From contig JAXIVH010000025.1 of NCBI GenBank assembly GCA_036785325.1, positions 2,192,589-2,256,588 on the forward strand: 64,000 nucleotides of DNA, in the 5' to 3' direction. Position numbers and translations under genes: made by a program. The stretch's first letter is position 1. Every line of letters begins with the position of its first letter. The notes under the pieces are model-generated. The model saw nothing but the letters and a program-made list of their open reading frames with translations, was not told where the DNA came from and searched no databases. The stretch comes from Urophycis tenuis. Taxonomy: Eukaryota; Chordata; Actinopteri; Gadiformes; Phycidae. Shown in pieces: positions 1-23,452 of the stretch.

Positions 1-9773
<9,773 letters not shown>

Positions 9774-10752
9774 GTTTGTTTCACTCTTTGGCGACCTGGG
9801 GGAGTTGACGTCATTTACTCATGGCTCGCGGCTCCACCCCTCTCGCTTTTAGTCCTATTACCGTCTGCCAAACGTCGACAGGTAGAAAAGCAAAACACGC
9901 GGTGCGGGGGGTTTATGTGAGTATACAGCCTATTACAGCGCGACGGGGCAATGGCCGGTGATACCGATCCGTTAATCCGAGGCACGGGCCAAGCCGTTAT
10001 ATGCGCGTTGTATGCGCGGTTAAACGTGAACCCGGCGCAGCCTCGAGTACGTGACGCGCCTCGATGTTCTTCATTCAAAGGCGAAGAAAAAAACAACAAA
10101 AACTATTGCATATCTATATTCATCCTCTATATATGAAGCTACCCCCGCATCCTCCCGTCCCGCTATGCTGCGCGTCAACTTCGTGCAACCAATGTGTCTT
10201 CCTAAGTCGTACGTCACGCGTTTCTGACAGCCCGGGAGCAATGCGGCAGCGTGAGCTTTTTTTTTTTACTGCTGTGGTGGTGGAGGAGGTGGTGGTGGTG
10301 GTGGCCAGCGGTTCCCTCTCTACCAGCCCCAGCGGTACAGCAGCAGAGCCAGACCCAGCTGTTATGTAAAGGCACATGGCGGCGTCGCTGTGCACCCCCC
10401 ACCCCCATCCCTCCTCCTGCACCACCTCCTCCTCCTCCTCCTCCTCACCTGCACCTCTCTTTCTGGCACTGCGCCGCCCGCCTGAATGCATGGGGCACCG
10501 CGGCGACGCACGAGCTGCAAGGCGACGCACGCGAGCTGAGTCAGCGGCTGTTATTATTATTATGTCATGTTTTTTGATTTATTTATTTATTTTTTGGGGG
10601 GCGATCATCGTGCGAGTGCAAATGTTTTCGCCCACAATCCGGTGCGGGCCACTGTAGTGGCTTAGCGGATGTTACACAATGTTACCGTTTTATGGTAACG
10701 CTGGGCGTCAATGGGACGGGTTGTGGAATGGTTCTTATGCGCCGCTATCTCG

Positions 10753-10794
<42 letters not shown>

Positions 10795-12012
10795 CCAATC
10801 TGTCTGTCTATTGGCCTACGACTGTCTGTCTCTATATATTTTCATTTTGTGGTAACGTTGTTTGTGAAACAAACAAATACAAACAAATAATAACCCTTTT
10901 ATTTATACTCAAACAAGTAAATGAAAGGTACGGCTTGTACATGTTATACTCATTTCTGTTTAATTGTAGGCCAATGTATTAAAAAAAATTGGCTATTTAA
11001 TAGTCACAACATTTCAATGAACAGCAATTATGTAATGGTCATTGTGATAACAAATATACTTAACGATTGCTTTCACTGCCCCCTAGTGGACGATTCCACT
11101 GCATCCGATGCCTTTTATTTGAAGAGTCCTAGCAGTTGAATACTCAACTGAAAAATTGTTGAATAATTATAAAACTGAATACGATGACGTAATGAGCCTT
11201 CTGCAGTCAACATTAACACAATGCAAATAGTTTGATTATTTAGTTTTAGAAGAAAAAACTGAAAATCACACTGATAGTGTTTATTTTCTCTGTGTAACAG
11301 GGTGCCCAAGACTACACCTGGAGTAATCTTGGGCTGTGTCAGCTGTAGCAGCCAGTCGTGGTTGATATTACATTCAAAATGATGACTGATCTCACAATTT
11401 TCTCACAATCTTATCCTGCATCACCTTTCATCTTTCAGCTTGTTTCATCCTACTGACCGGCCCCTGGATGGAAGTGTCTCTCTCCGGTGGTCCTTCCCAA
11501 CGTGTCTGTCCTCTGGGCTCTGGGGGGAGTTGTCCCCTTTGACCCTTCAGTCTTAGAGGGGCTATGGTGTAACATGTGGGCCTGTGAAGCCCTTTGAGAC
11601 TGTGGCTGTGGTCAAAGGCCATACAAATAAAGTTGAACTGAATTGGAAAAAAAAAAAAAAAAAAGTGGTACAAGCAAGTCCTCGCCGCTCGATGCTGCGT
11701 CAGCAGTTATTATGTAACTTTTTTTTTTTTTTGTGTTATCGTCACACAGTGCCATGTTTTTTCGCGACAAAATCCGCTAAGGCCACTGTGAGTGGCTTAG
11801 CGGATATTACACAATGTTACCGTTTTAATAACACCGGGGTTATCAGGCAAAATCTCCTCCGTTGCAATGAGACTGTCATCTCCCCTTCTGAACTGAGTTG
11901 AATAAAGTGATGAGAGTGTCCTAGAGGTGGAGGGGTTGGTGGAGGGGTTGGTGGAGGGGTTGGTGGAGGGGTCCTGGGGGCCTCACTGGAGCCCGGGGGG
12001 GGGGGAGGACCA
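9774..12012. other. Intergenic: cnnm4 promoter side and sec14l 3' side
   Basis: No coding exon is seen. The first part is GC-rich and CpG-containing upstream of the cnnm4 start, compatible with its promoter and 5' UTR. A (ATCT)n tract lies at 10750-10793. A LINE-like 3' end is at about 11330-11665. Two copies of a roughly 110-bp sequence lie near 10590-10700 and 11720-11835. A 12-bp GGAGGGGTTGGT repeat at 11922-11975 falls in the probable 3' UTR of the SEC14-like gene. Confidence 0.6.
11500..11665 (+). mobile_element. Non-LTR retrotransposon 3' end (fish LINE tail)
   Basis: The stretch ending GTGAAGCCCTTTGAGACTGT ... GCCATACAAATAAAGTTGAA, then an A run, matches the terminal segment I associate with fish Rex1/Babar-type LINEs, including the internal AATAAA. 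No reverse-transcriptase frame precedes it, so it is 5'-truncated. A host 3' UTR is the main alternative, but no upstream plus-strand exon was found. Confidence 0.5.
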
Positions 12013-15000
12013 TCAGGGGCCCAGGGCCGGGCTCTCCGACGGGGGCAGGACCTCCACGTTGTAGCTGACCCTCTTGGACTGCAGGATGCTGTAGCTGTTG
12101 TCGAAGCGCAGCACGTCTGAAACCACAGGCCACAGAAGGAACACCATGGATTAGGTTTCACAAAATGATAATATCATATCAAATATAGGAGATTGAAGAT
12201 TAGGATGTAAAAAACATAAATTTAGTCATATATATGATGCTTACATCTTAAGTGGCAAACAGTGTATTGTACATAGCTTAGCATTGTACTCAGCTACCGT
12301 ACATGTCATTAATGACATTAATGAGCAGGTAAGGGGGTGAGGGCCCCTCGCTCAAGGACGCCTGCGGAAACAGAACCCCCCCCAGAGATACAATGGAGGG
12401 GTACGCGTGTCTCTTGTCCCTCTCCTCCTGGCGTGTGTCAAACCTACAGACTCCGGGCTGAGTGCAGAGCAGGGACCGGTCCTCTGGCACCAGGTGTGCG
12501 TTGTAGCGCTCGCTGGGCAGCACCTGGAGCTGCCCCCCATCGTCGTCGTCGCCGCCGCCGCCGGCCCCCTGGCCCCGCAGGAACACGCCGAAGCCCACGT
12601 CGGCGCCGTCGCTCGCAAACTGCCACCTGCGAAGAGTTGTGGCGAGGTGACGACGTTAAGGAGCCCTCGTGTTACCACCGGGTTGTCATGGTGATTAGCT
12701 GCTACAAGGCATTCCAGAGATCGGGCACCATTTGTGACATCACAAGTGGTGACCGAGTGTGAGTTGAGTTCTGGCTATGCTTTCAAGAGACAACGCAAAG
12801 TACTTGTGTTGCGGTCGGTTAGATCTATGAATGTACATTTTACATGTACATTTAGCAGACGCTTTTATCCAAAGCAACTTACAGAGTGTACATTTGTCAT
12901 AAGAAGGTGAAACATTCCATTGCTGCCAATACAGTAAGAAAGTCACCGGAACAAGTTTCAAGCATTTCAATTGCTAGGGGTAACCATTGTATGTGGAATC
13001 CATTGTACCATTGTGCGTGGAACCAAGGTTGCTGTCGTTTGATAGACAGCAGGGCAAGAGAATGTGGCCACAGTGTACCTCAGAATGCTGCCCGGCGCGG
13101 TGATGTCATAGTCCAGGTCCAACACAGAGCCTCGGCTGATGCTGACGCTGGTGTCGTAGGTCACCTTCAGCGAGTCCCGCGCGTAGTAGGACTTGGGCAC
13201 CGGGCCGCCGTAGTTGATCTGTGAACAAAACACTGTGGTTTTTCCGGTTATGATTAAAGGGGCCCCCTACTTTATCACCGGGTGTCATGTTAACGAGCCA
13301 TCTCAAAATCCTTCCATTTGTGACATCACAAGTGGGAGGGTCCAACTCGGATACTCTGTGGACAGCTGAAGCCCTACCAGTTGATACAGTGGGCCAATCA
13401 ACAACTCCTTCCAGCTGGGCATGCACTCCCACTTGTGATGTCACAAACGGGTCGATTTTTTAAAGGGCTTAATGATACGGATTCCCGCAAGTTCTTCTAA
13501 CCATGGTCCGACAGCGAGGGTCTCCGTCCGGGTCGGTGAGCGAGCCGCCATAGATGACGGGGAGTTGGTCTTTATCGACGTGCTTCTGCAACTCCTCTTG
13601 CCAGTTGCCTTGTTTCAAAGACGTAGCGTTACACAAACATCGGACAGACAAAAGGACGACGTCACACTGGGCGGGCGGAGTGTTGGGCTGGTACCTCCCA
13701 GAACCACGATCTTCCGCTTGGTTTCCTCACACAGGAAGTGCTTGATCAGGTTGTAGGCCATCGGAAAGAGTTTTGGCGCTGAGGAGACGAGAAGCGAAAT
13801 TAGCGAGACATTTTGTTGGATATTTCGTCATCTGGCATTTTGTACAAAGTTTCTCACAGGTCACTTAGCTAAAGAAACTCCTTAAAGGCTCTTGAGGCAT
13901 CCTGCACAGGGAATACTACAGGGAGAGGCTTCGGCTAGGAGCTGAACACCCTAACTTCTACCTGACTATCTTGCACCATTTAGGTGCTTTAATCCAAAGT
14001 GACATCCATCTACTGACTTCATAGCAAACAGTCCCGATGAAACCAGAAAGACACCAGAGCCTAAAGAGACACTCACACACACACACACACAGAAGTGTAG
14101 AGCTACATTAGAGGATGGATACCCGACCCGGGTACCAACAGTACCCGACGGGCCGGGTCGGGTTCAGACAAATATTTAGAAATTATGCTCGGGTTCGTGT
14201 CAGGCTCGGTCACATCTGTGCGATTTGAAATTTGTAATTTACCCGCGTGTTAACCCGCACATGTTGCGCTCATCTGTTGATGACATTTCCAAATGCCTTG
14301 CAGTTTCTTAATAAATGCAGGCTTTCATAAACACAGACGTAAATGCGTCATTAATATGAAAAAAAAAAAAGACTAACTGTGTCGGGTTTGGACATAAAAA
14401 GCTTGACGCCTGTTGGGCTCGGGTCGGGTTCGGTTACTGTTCTGTCGGACGCGGGCCGGGCTCAGATAGAAAATTCCGGCCCGATCCGCACTCTAAGCTA
14501 CATTACCTTTGATGAGAAACACTCTCTTCAGACCTTCTGGGTAGTTCTCCTCAAACATGGTGAGGATCTAACAGAGAGGAGGAGGAGGATGTCTGAGTCA
14601 AACGCCATCACTTCCTCCACAATATGCCACAGGGCGGGACTTCAATGTAAAAAGGGGTCGTGGAGGTTTTACATTTCATCAGCGGTCACAATGACACGGA
14701 TAATCCTAAAAAATGACGAGTTGGAGAGGCAATCACAAAAATGGGTCTATTTGGCCGGAAAAGTCAACAAGGTTCAAAGGTCACGGCTGTACCTCTCCAT
14801 AAGCTTCGATGGCCGGCTTCCAGATGTGCTTCAGGCCCAGGCCCTCGCAGTCATAGATCAGAGTGATGGCCTCCACGTTCTTCCCCAGCTGTTCTCACAC
14901 GGCAATGTTATGATGGGAGGGAGAGGGGAGTGACATGGGAGCAAGGGGAGGAGGTGCAGAGAGGAAAGAGGAGAATAGAGGAGAGAAGGGGAGAGGAGGA

Positions 15001-17232
15001 GGGAGAGGGGAGGTGAGGAGAGGAGAGGAGTCAAGACAAGACTGGGGGGGGAGGGGGGAGTAAAGGAACAAGCTGACAACATGTCCGCCGGTGTGAACAC
15101 ATGTTAAAGAGCTTTGTGAGGAACCTTCTCCGACTGCCTGCGACACTCCCGATGCAGCATCTCCGTGTGTCTGATCTTGGTCTTCATGAAGTCCTGCTTG
15201 GTGGCGGACAGCATGAGGCCCTTGGGGTCCAGGGGCCCGACGATGTCATACCACACGGGGCTGCCCTCGAGGTCGTAACCACACATACCGCCAGACACGT
15301 ACTTCTTAATCACCTGGTGGAGAGGAGAGAGGGAGGGAGAGAGAGAGAGATGGAATTGGATGAATGGAGACCATTGAAATAAGGCCTGGTTTACCAACGC
15401 CACACCATGACACACAAGTATAATTTGGCCTTCACACTTCAGTGTTCACGTACGTCACCAAGTGTCGCCAACACTGTACGATGAGGCTTTAAGATAAGAA
15501 ACAACTTTATTGACCCCCCATTCACAAACACAGTGTAGAATACTGTACATCTCTCCAAACCTGTGACGATACAGACTTGGGGGCAGTGTGCGTGGTCTTT
15601 CACGTGTATTCTTGATAGCTCAGATAAAGAGGTTCACATTTACAGCGTGTTCATTTGAACCACGTTCTGAAGAACACCGGATTTCACCCGAACGAGGGGC
15701 TTTTGCCGCACTGTGCTCAGAACCATGGCAGGCATCCACGTAGACTCCCACTGCGTCCCTACGTGGGCCACTGGCCACAGAGGTGCTATTAAGGGCCTGG
15801 GTGTGGACGAAAGACACGGAGAGACCTGCAGAGCCGTTACCTCGGGCGGTTCCCAGTCAGAGATGATGGTGTCTACTTGCATTTTCCTCCTGAACTCCAC
15901 ATGCTGCGTGAAGAAACAAGAGGAACGTTCTCAGGTCAAGCAGCCACCGCACGTACCCACACAGTCGGGGAGAAAATCAACACCTCTCTGGCTCAGTAAC
16001 CAACTAATGCACTTTTAATAGTGGATACTCATACTCATATGAATATAAATATGGTACAGTGTGATGATCTGTTACACAAAAGTTTAGAGTGGGCTCATTT
16101 CAACATATTCTATTTAATCTCATGGCACTAATATCTTAATAATATGGATTATTATTCTCCTTGCGTAATAAAATATCAAAAACATTTCAAAACATTTGTA
16201 TCGGTCATATTTACAGGTCAACGTTTCCAGTAATGACTATTTAAGATGAACTTTATTGTTGATGATTACGAGAAAAAAAAATAGAATCATAAAATAATAC
16301 CTTTCTGATCATTGCTTCCGATTTCGGAACATTAAAGCCACGAGCTGGAGAAACAATTTGGTGATTAGTATTAGTTATAGAAAACCAGCAATAAGTTGTT
16401 GTGGCATTGTAGACATGGCATAGGAACTGTCAGCGATATATGTGAACAGAAGAGGAGCATGTCAACCTATACTGATTGAATCTGCTCTCTGTAACTTGTT
16501 TACAGCCCCCTTTAGCTTTTAAATGAGATTACCACGTTGTTTTCTCCAAAGACTCCATTGATTTAGAGAGGAAAAAATGCCGGGGCTGATTGAGCCAAGG
16601 TTGGATCATTTGGGATGGCTAGATAGTGGCTACAGTGACAAGAGTTAGATACCTTCATACCGGTTTGAACCTGGGTGTTTGTATTCATAACGAGGTCGAC
16701 GGACGACCGACTTGCAGAGCGAACAAACAAACAGGCCTCTAAAGGTAGCGGGACAGAGGAACATCAGAAAATCAATGGTTCCTTTTCAAGCCTTGGTGGC
16801 CGTGAGGAGAAGGAACCATTGATCTCCTACATCTTCTACTTCCTGGGAAGAGGCTTACTGACATTTTGACAATCACTTAATTTAACACACTGTTAAATGC
16901 AATGGCGAGCGCATCCATTGTTGTGCTTTCGGGTTTTGTTTGCATATTCAACGTGGTTTTAAGTTCCTGCGCTTTGTTGGTCGTTGTTTCCCTAGCGTCG
17001 GCTCAATCGCTATTCAAGCAGGTCACGTCGCCATTGGAAACGAGATCCTAAACGGGTCTAACGTGGTCTCGGCGCGGGGGGGGGGGAGACAAAGAGCTCC
17101 CTTCACCGGGTCAACACACAACAAGCAGTTCCTGGTGGGCGACCCGCAGAGCTCACAGGGTCCAATGTAACCCGATAGATCTGTTCTCCCACACACACGC
17201 ACACACACACACGCACACACGCACACACGCAC

Positions 17233-17285
<53 letters not shown>

Positions 17286-17631
17286 TAAAAAGCTTTATGC
17301 CGCGCGGTGAATAGACGGCACTGATCGAAGCCTTGAGTGAAACTAATGTACACTAATGTACATCCGCTCACAGGAAGGGGCTGAGAGGTTGTGGTTGGTG
17401 CATTGCGTCCAGTGGATGGTTTTAGAGGGTACGTATGTGAATAACAGCGCCAACGTGGGTGACATTTGAAAACCTTCTGTCCCAAAAATTGGGAACTAGG
17501 ACTTTACAGCTGTGTAAGATTTGCATTTGAATAAGGAACCATAGAAACAGTCTGCACCTGGTTTTGACGTCAGTAAGGCAGTGCTGCTGTTTTGAAGCAT
17601 GTTCAATGTTCAACTATTGAACATGGTCAGT

Positions 17632-17677
<46 letters not shown>

Positions 17678-19621
17678 GGGGGGGGGGGGTGCGCTGACCC
17701 ACAGTTCAGGGTCAGCACCAGCATGAATCAACAGACTTGACGTCCCAGCCCGGTCAATAGATAGCGAGGGCCCATCGGCCAGGGAGGGAACAGACGGTCT
17801 GCACATGCATTGCGTTTCAGTCTCACCATCCAAGTCATTGAAAAGCTCCCCCGAATGTGATTATGTATACTGCATCTTTACATTATGATATACATAACAT
17901 CGTTCAAACCATCATTGATATCATCACTGATTCATCATTGATATTCAGTTTGGGACGCAAAAAAGGAAAAAGACGCTAAAAACGCAATCAGATATAACCG
18001 AATGGAATCGGAAAATCCTAGGATATTGATGTCAAAGTGGAGATTCTTTTTTTTTTTAAATCAGTTTTTTTAATGGTCTCTCATCATGACACCTTCAAGG
18101 ACAGGAGAACTTTACGGTATTGAAGAGAAGACACATCGAGTCGACCCTTTGGTCGTGCTAATGATTAATGTCGATTGATGCTGAACCACCATACTACCAG
18201 CTAAATTACATTCTCTTATCACCACATTCTTCCTGTCACATTATTCTTCATGAATAAGACCACATATTAAGGTATTTCTCATTTTAAACATTAACATGGC
18301 TGGAGGATGAATGATTGAACTACATCCTGTGGAATGATAATAGAAATAATCTAATCACAAATTGATCGATGGGGGGATTATTTATTTATACCTTCATGAA
18401 TCAATGACTTTTTTTTTAGCCTAACATGGTTATCATTTAAAGGAGAGAGGAGCAAATTCCAAACAACTGCTCAACTAAAGCTGTTTGTTATACCTGAGTA
18501 TTACCTAGGCCCAGTATTAGTGTCATATTCTATGGTTATTTGGCCATTAGCTTGCTTGTTCACACTAAATTTGTGCAAAACTTGAGCAGGACTTGTTTTT
18601 TTCTCACACTGTGAGAACCACGTTGCTCAGGTGGTGGTAGGCCTATAGTTCGCTTCTTGACGTCACTGTCTGTGATCGACAGCAGAACTAGTGTGCTTTC
18701 CTCTGCCCCCAAGAGCAGGTAGTGGGGGGTTGGGTGGGGGGGGGGGGGGGGGGGGGGGCTATCCTCGCACAGCTAAACCAGAATCTTGACATTCACAGGA
18801 CATGAGATTGAACTGAGCCGCCAGTGGCTATCGCACTTCATTAATCAGCACTGAGCGTTAATCAATTCGCAGACTCGTATCGAGGTCCCACGGGTTCATT
18901 CTGACATGTGATCAAGAAGTAGATAGGCTACCTATCCGGTTAACGTCATATAGGTGACACACTGACACGATCACCACACAGATTGCAACGGCAAAAAAAA
19001 AAGCCTATGGCAAACACGAGCAGAGGAGCAACCGCCCGTCTATCAAGTTATGTGTGCGTCAGTGGTGGTGATTGATGGTTTTGGAGTCGAACCCGAGCTC
19101 TCTTACCTCGGAGCCAGCGGAGTAGATAGTGGTCGTGTTGAGCCGGGAGGGCTGGGAGGATGTCCTGAATCCTCTCCCGAAACTGGCGGCCGCGACAGGG
19201 AGCAGCAGTGGGTTAATAAACGACACAGCACGTTGACAAGACAATTACACACAAACACCATGGACCCAATAAGAGCAACAAGTAGAATACAACTAAAAGT
19301 TGGGTTAGTCATATTGTGGTATTCCTAGCACTCATTAAGTGGCGGGCAAGTCATTTTCATAATTTTTGTTCACAACAAAATATAGTCAAATTAACAGTAA
19401 AAAGTAAATAAAAAAAAAAGTGTTTTCCAGCATGCCCTGACTATTTTATGAGCATATAGCAAACAAAGCCCATCTGGGAATTTTGGCCTTGCCGTTTCTA
19501 AGAGGCAACGTGGTGCATAAAACGTTCATTATAGATTATTGGTGTTATTATATTTCGGTTTACAAACCTCAGATAATATTTCTGCCTGTTTCGGACTGAG
19601 GTCTCCCACTCTTCCACTCAT
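12013..19621 (-). CDS. SEC14-like lipid-binding protein (SEC14L2/3/4 group), complete, 12 exons
   Basis: Exons (minus): 19568-19621, 19107-19182, 16301-16344, 15841-15903, 15125-15313, 14793-14888, 14507-14567, 13695-13778, 13502-13608, 13079-13218, 12448-12626, 12013-12116. They sum to 1197 nt, 398 aa plus stop, close to the ~400 aa of the family; all phases fit. The protein starts MSGRVGDLSPKQ, has a CRAL-TRIO N segment (LLRWLRARGFNVPKSEAM), a CRAL-TRIO lipid-binding domain (GGMCGYDLEGSPVWYDI, IYDCEGLGLKHIWKPAIEAY) and a C-terminal GOLD domain (WQFASDGADVGFGVFL, YNAHLVPEDRSLL). Relatives bind tocopherol, squalene or phospholipids in the cytosol. The GOLD insert is unusually Gly/Asp-rich (GAGGGGDDDDGG). 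Which paralog (sec14l2, l3, or fish-specific l7/l8) cannot be settled by eye. Exon 5 uses a weak donor, GTTCCT. Confidence 0.95.
12840..13000 (-). repeat. Dispersed repeat, copy 1
   Basis: From the TTTAGCAGACGCTTTTATCC motif through ACTTACAGAGTGTACATTTG to CAATTGCTAGG. A roughly 90% similar copy in opposite orientation lies at about 47735-47895. Both carry the TAAGTCGCTTTGGATAAAAG-type tail, so this is probably another SINE or a SINE-mobilised unit. It lies in the SEC14-like gene, intron 10. Confidence 0.7.
13316..13455. mobile_element. Short inverted-repeat element (TGTGACATCACAAGTG family)
   Basis: The left end reads TTTGTGACATCACAAGTGGG and the right end is its inverse (CCCACTTGTGATGTCACAAA), enclosing about 90 bp. 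The same terminal motif recurs at 12732-12750, 55800-55885, 55933-55955, 56452-56467 and 56552-56568. This is a MITE-like family of unknown class; no clear target-site duplication was found for this copy. Confidence 0.6.
14109..14495. mobile_element. hAT-type MITE with 8-bp target-site duplication, copy 1
   Basis: Terminal inverted repeats are TAGAGGATGGAT at the left and ATCCGCACTCTA at the right (inverse TAGAGTGCGGAT). The flanks are identical 8-mers AGCTACAT (14101-14108 and 14496-14503). The 8-bp duplication and a terminus fitting YARNG point to hAT. The interior is rich in GGGTCGGGTTCGG-type sequence and has no transposase frame. It lies in SEC14-like intron 7, starting at intron position +12, so the donor GTAATGTAGCT is partly made by the duplication. 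Confidence 0.85.
16345..19106. other. SEC14-like intron 2, no coding exon seen
   Basis: Contains (CA)n at 17193-17283, (GT)n plus a G run at 17632-17688, a G-rich run at 18728-18758, and a 14-bp perfect inverted repeat at 16771-16784/16810-16823. Otherwise AT-rich unique sequence without a supported feature. Confidence 0.65.
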
Positions 19622-22600
19622 GGCGCCGGTGAAGTTTTACGCACAGAGGCAACAGAACTTAAGTGGTCCTAATGATCTCTATTTGGCTCCGGGGGGATCT
19701 CCAGACAGCGTTAGACCCGCCCCCATCTCGCCCCATCCAATAGGGCGACACGTGTGACTGCAGGCTGCAGGGCAGGTATATCGTCTCCCTGTCTCCCTCA
19801 CTTCCATGAACAAGTTGCAAGAATTCTCTTCGTGTGATTGGTTTCGGTATCGGGTGGGCCTGTACTCATTAAAATATCCTGTGTGGCATGTGCACTATTC
19901 TGTACTATGTTATTATAACATTGTCCAGTGAACAGGAGCCTAATAGTTGCCAATTGTGCCTGTGTAGACTCTTTGAGGATTATTTTAATTTTTGTAAAAA
20001 ATCAAAACGAAGTCAGTTTACTAGTAGGCATAGGCCTACTTGAAGTCCAACGACACGTGATTGCTTAACAAGAGTTTTGGGTAACACGACGGCCTTGAAT
20101 AAGCCGCTGATAAACCTTTCCTGTCCTGGCGTACTGACATCAAATTGCACCAACATTTTCTGAGCGGCTCAATATATTTATTAAGTCCATTGTTTTGCTA
20201 CATACCACAGAGACACGGGACATTTTTGCAAAAATAAAGATTAACATAAATATAGCCTGTATGCATTGCACATATCTAATTTATTGATAGGCTTTTAGAA
20301 ACTAAATTAACTTTGAAAATAAATACAAAATGATGACAGAAATCATAATGAAATGCTATTCATGTGAGATAAATGAAAGCTGTTTGTTTTTCCACAAACA
20401 TTGTTAAGCCAAACTAAACCAGATTACATTTGTGAAGCCATTACCCAGTGGGCTTGAGCTAAATAAATTTAACTGAAAATAATAAAAACTGATGTTTTTT
20501 TTTTTTTTTTGCCTTTCGGACCTGAACGATTTATAAGATAAAATAACAACCAAGTGATGTGATCTGGTCCTCCAATAAATCACACTCACTATCAGGGGCG
20601 GTTTCTCGTATGTGCGACATGTGCGGTTGCACAGGGCGGCATCTTTGGGGGGGCGGCATCGGAGGCACGCCAATTTTTTTTTTTTTTTTTTTGGACGAGC
20701 GCCTATGCTGCCCAGACATCATGCCAGTGCATGATTTGATTGATAACATGGGCACCGATGGGTTTTCTAATGCCCATCTCATTGTGGGGAGTGTGTGCGC
20801 CCTCCGTTTGGTGCAGGTCCGCCCTACCGCTGTGCTGGTCTCACACACAACCTGAAGGGGAAGGGGAAGGGGGAGGGGGGCGCGCGATTCAGGCCTTCTC
20901 CCTTGCTGCAGCGGGCATCTAATGGCATCTAATAATGCAACATAAGTTAATCACGCCAGTTATTACTTCCAAATAAAGCACATTAATTTTGAATCCAAGC
21001 CGATAATGTCACAATTATTTTTTCCTGGGTTGTGCGAAATCACTGGGGGAAAAAAAACTATGTACCGAATCTGCACACCAAGGTGTAGGCTTATTAGTTT
21101 ACGCAATTTAGAAATGCCTTATTTTAATTGGATCTTTAATTATTTACTGCTTTACTACTTTAATTATTGTTATATGTATGTTATCATTATTATGTATGTC
21201 TTATTTTAACTTCAGTGTGACTATGTTATTATGGCATAATGTGCATGTATTTATATATATATTTTATTTCAGTATGGTTCTGACAAGAGTTTTTACAATA
21301 AAATACATTATTGTACAATCCTAAACCTAAATGAACTGGTTTGACTTTGGGGGGGGGGGGGGGGGGGGGGGGGGGGTGCCGCGTGGGGGGTTCGCATAGG
21401 GCACCAAACAGGCTAGGGACGCCCCTGCTCACTATAACCTGCAATTGTTAGCTATAGATTTTGTGCTTATTGAATTTGTTGTTTATACAAATTGACTTCA
21501 CCATATTTTATTATTGTTATAAGGGGTGCATAGATAATAGATATAATTCTCACTCATTTAAACCCAGAAAGCAGTAACATAAATGGTTTGAGCAATATTT
21601 AATGTTGCTTTCTTTGCTACTCTTAAGCATTGTATTCATTTTTGAAAGCTTTGCCTGAACATTACATCGGACACTAAAGCACACTAGGTCTACATTATGC
21701 TCAGCATGGGTTGGCTTTAATAACGTCAAGAAATAGAAATGACAGTCCAATATTTCCTTTCAAAACACATATTGCTACACCCACGCCACAAACTCAATGC
21801 ACCTTTTTACTTCCTATCAAAAATATCAATTTGTGGTCCTTTTGATAAAACTTTTAATACGAAATGTTTCAAAAATAGTTTAATATCTTTAAAATGTCCG
21901 ACAGAGCAATGCACATACACTGGAGAACTGAGAGCTACGGCTAAAACGGTACTGATGTGGTGCTGCTGGCAACTCCGGAGTATACCTCAAGTACTGATCT
22001 GGTCTGATCTGTTGATCTGGTCCCAGACCTGCGTGCGTGTGGATGTGACATAGCGTGTCACTTTGACGCTTTTCGCCAAAAGGGAAAAAAAAAACGATTG
22101 CCAGCCCACCATTCACGTGAAAAGCTTCAGCACATGTAAGTGTACCTTAAGTGTTTCTATAAAAGACACATATTTTAGCACAATGTCGCCCCTAGCTTTT
22201 AGAGCTTACAATGGAATAGTCGAGGCGCTATGCGGTTTGCTAGGGGGGGCGTTACCTTTCTTGTCCACGTGGATGTAGAGCAGTTCCTATTTGAGCCGCT
22301 CGGAAGCCTTGTTTTCAAAAGACAGCGCTTTTACAGGATTGAAACCCGACTGGGGGGGTTGACCCGTTTTAAGCAGGACTATCTGATGCTGGTGTTTTTG
22401 GCAATGACTGCTTGTCTGGGAAAAGAAACGAGAAAAAAAAAAACACCACCAAACATAGATAACAAACGGACAGAAGAGAGAGCAAAGATTTAAAAAGGTA
22501 GCTGAGAAGTTACACGGGAGGGAAAGCAACGATATCTCCTGTGGACCAGAGATGGACTGTTGTCATTGAGATGAGTTTATTTGGGGTGCTCCTCGTCCAA

Positions 22601-23251
22601 TCCTGACCACATCCATCTACAAGACCTTGTTTGGCAGGGAAAATACAATGCTGACCGCTTAAATCGTGTGCAGTTTAAATATCACTTTTCAAGTTATGAC
22701 CGAGAACAGGAACACAAGTGTAAATTAATCCCAGCACGTTACCTATGCACCCTATCATCACATGTACACATTGTGAAACACTGAATACACATCTTTCAAT
22801 CATACCAATCCATTTCATTGTCAGTCTTCTGGATATTACACATTCTTTTACCCCTGGGGAATATAATAAATAAATCTGAACAATTTTTAGTCCATCTGAG
22901 AAATTCACTGAGATGTGAGGAGCCGTCAGACGCCAGCCCGGAAAAAGCCAGAACAGAAGAAAATAGAATCATTTCATATATTTGGTCATATTATCTATAT
23001 TTTACATGTTTAGTGTTTGGCCTCTTGGATCAAAGCCACTTTGGTAACCACAAAAAAAAGAAAAGAAACACAAAACGAACGGATCCCCGACAGAAACTTG
23101 GCTTGAGTCTCATATCTCAGACAATCTTTAAAAATCCATCCTTGCACTCCTTCTTCCCCGTAGTCTATAGAGTGTTCGGTTGCCAGGGGCAACCATAGTC
23201 ACATTCCCCCTCAACATCAGCGTGTCCTGGATATTCCATGAGGTGACCATG

Positions 23252-23285
<34 letters not shown>

Positions 23286-23400
23286 TATGTATGTGCATGT
23301 GTATGCGCGTGCATGTGTCTGTGTCCGCATGCGCGTGTGTGTCTGTGCCCGCATGTATGTGTCTGCGTGCGTGCAGAAGTGTGCATGTGTCTGCGTAACT

Positions 23401-23452
<52 letters not shown>

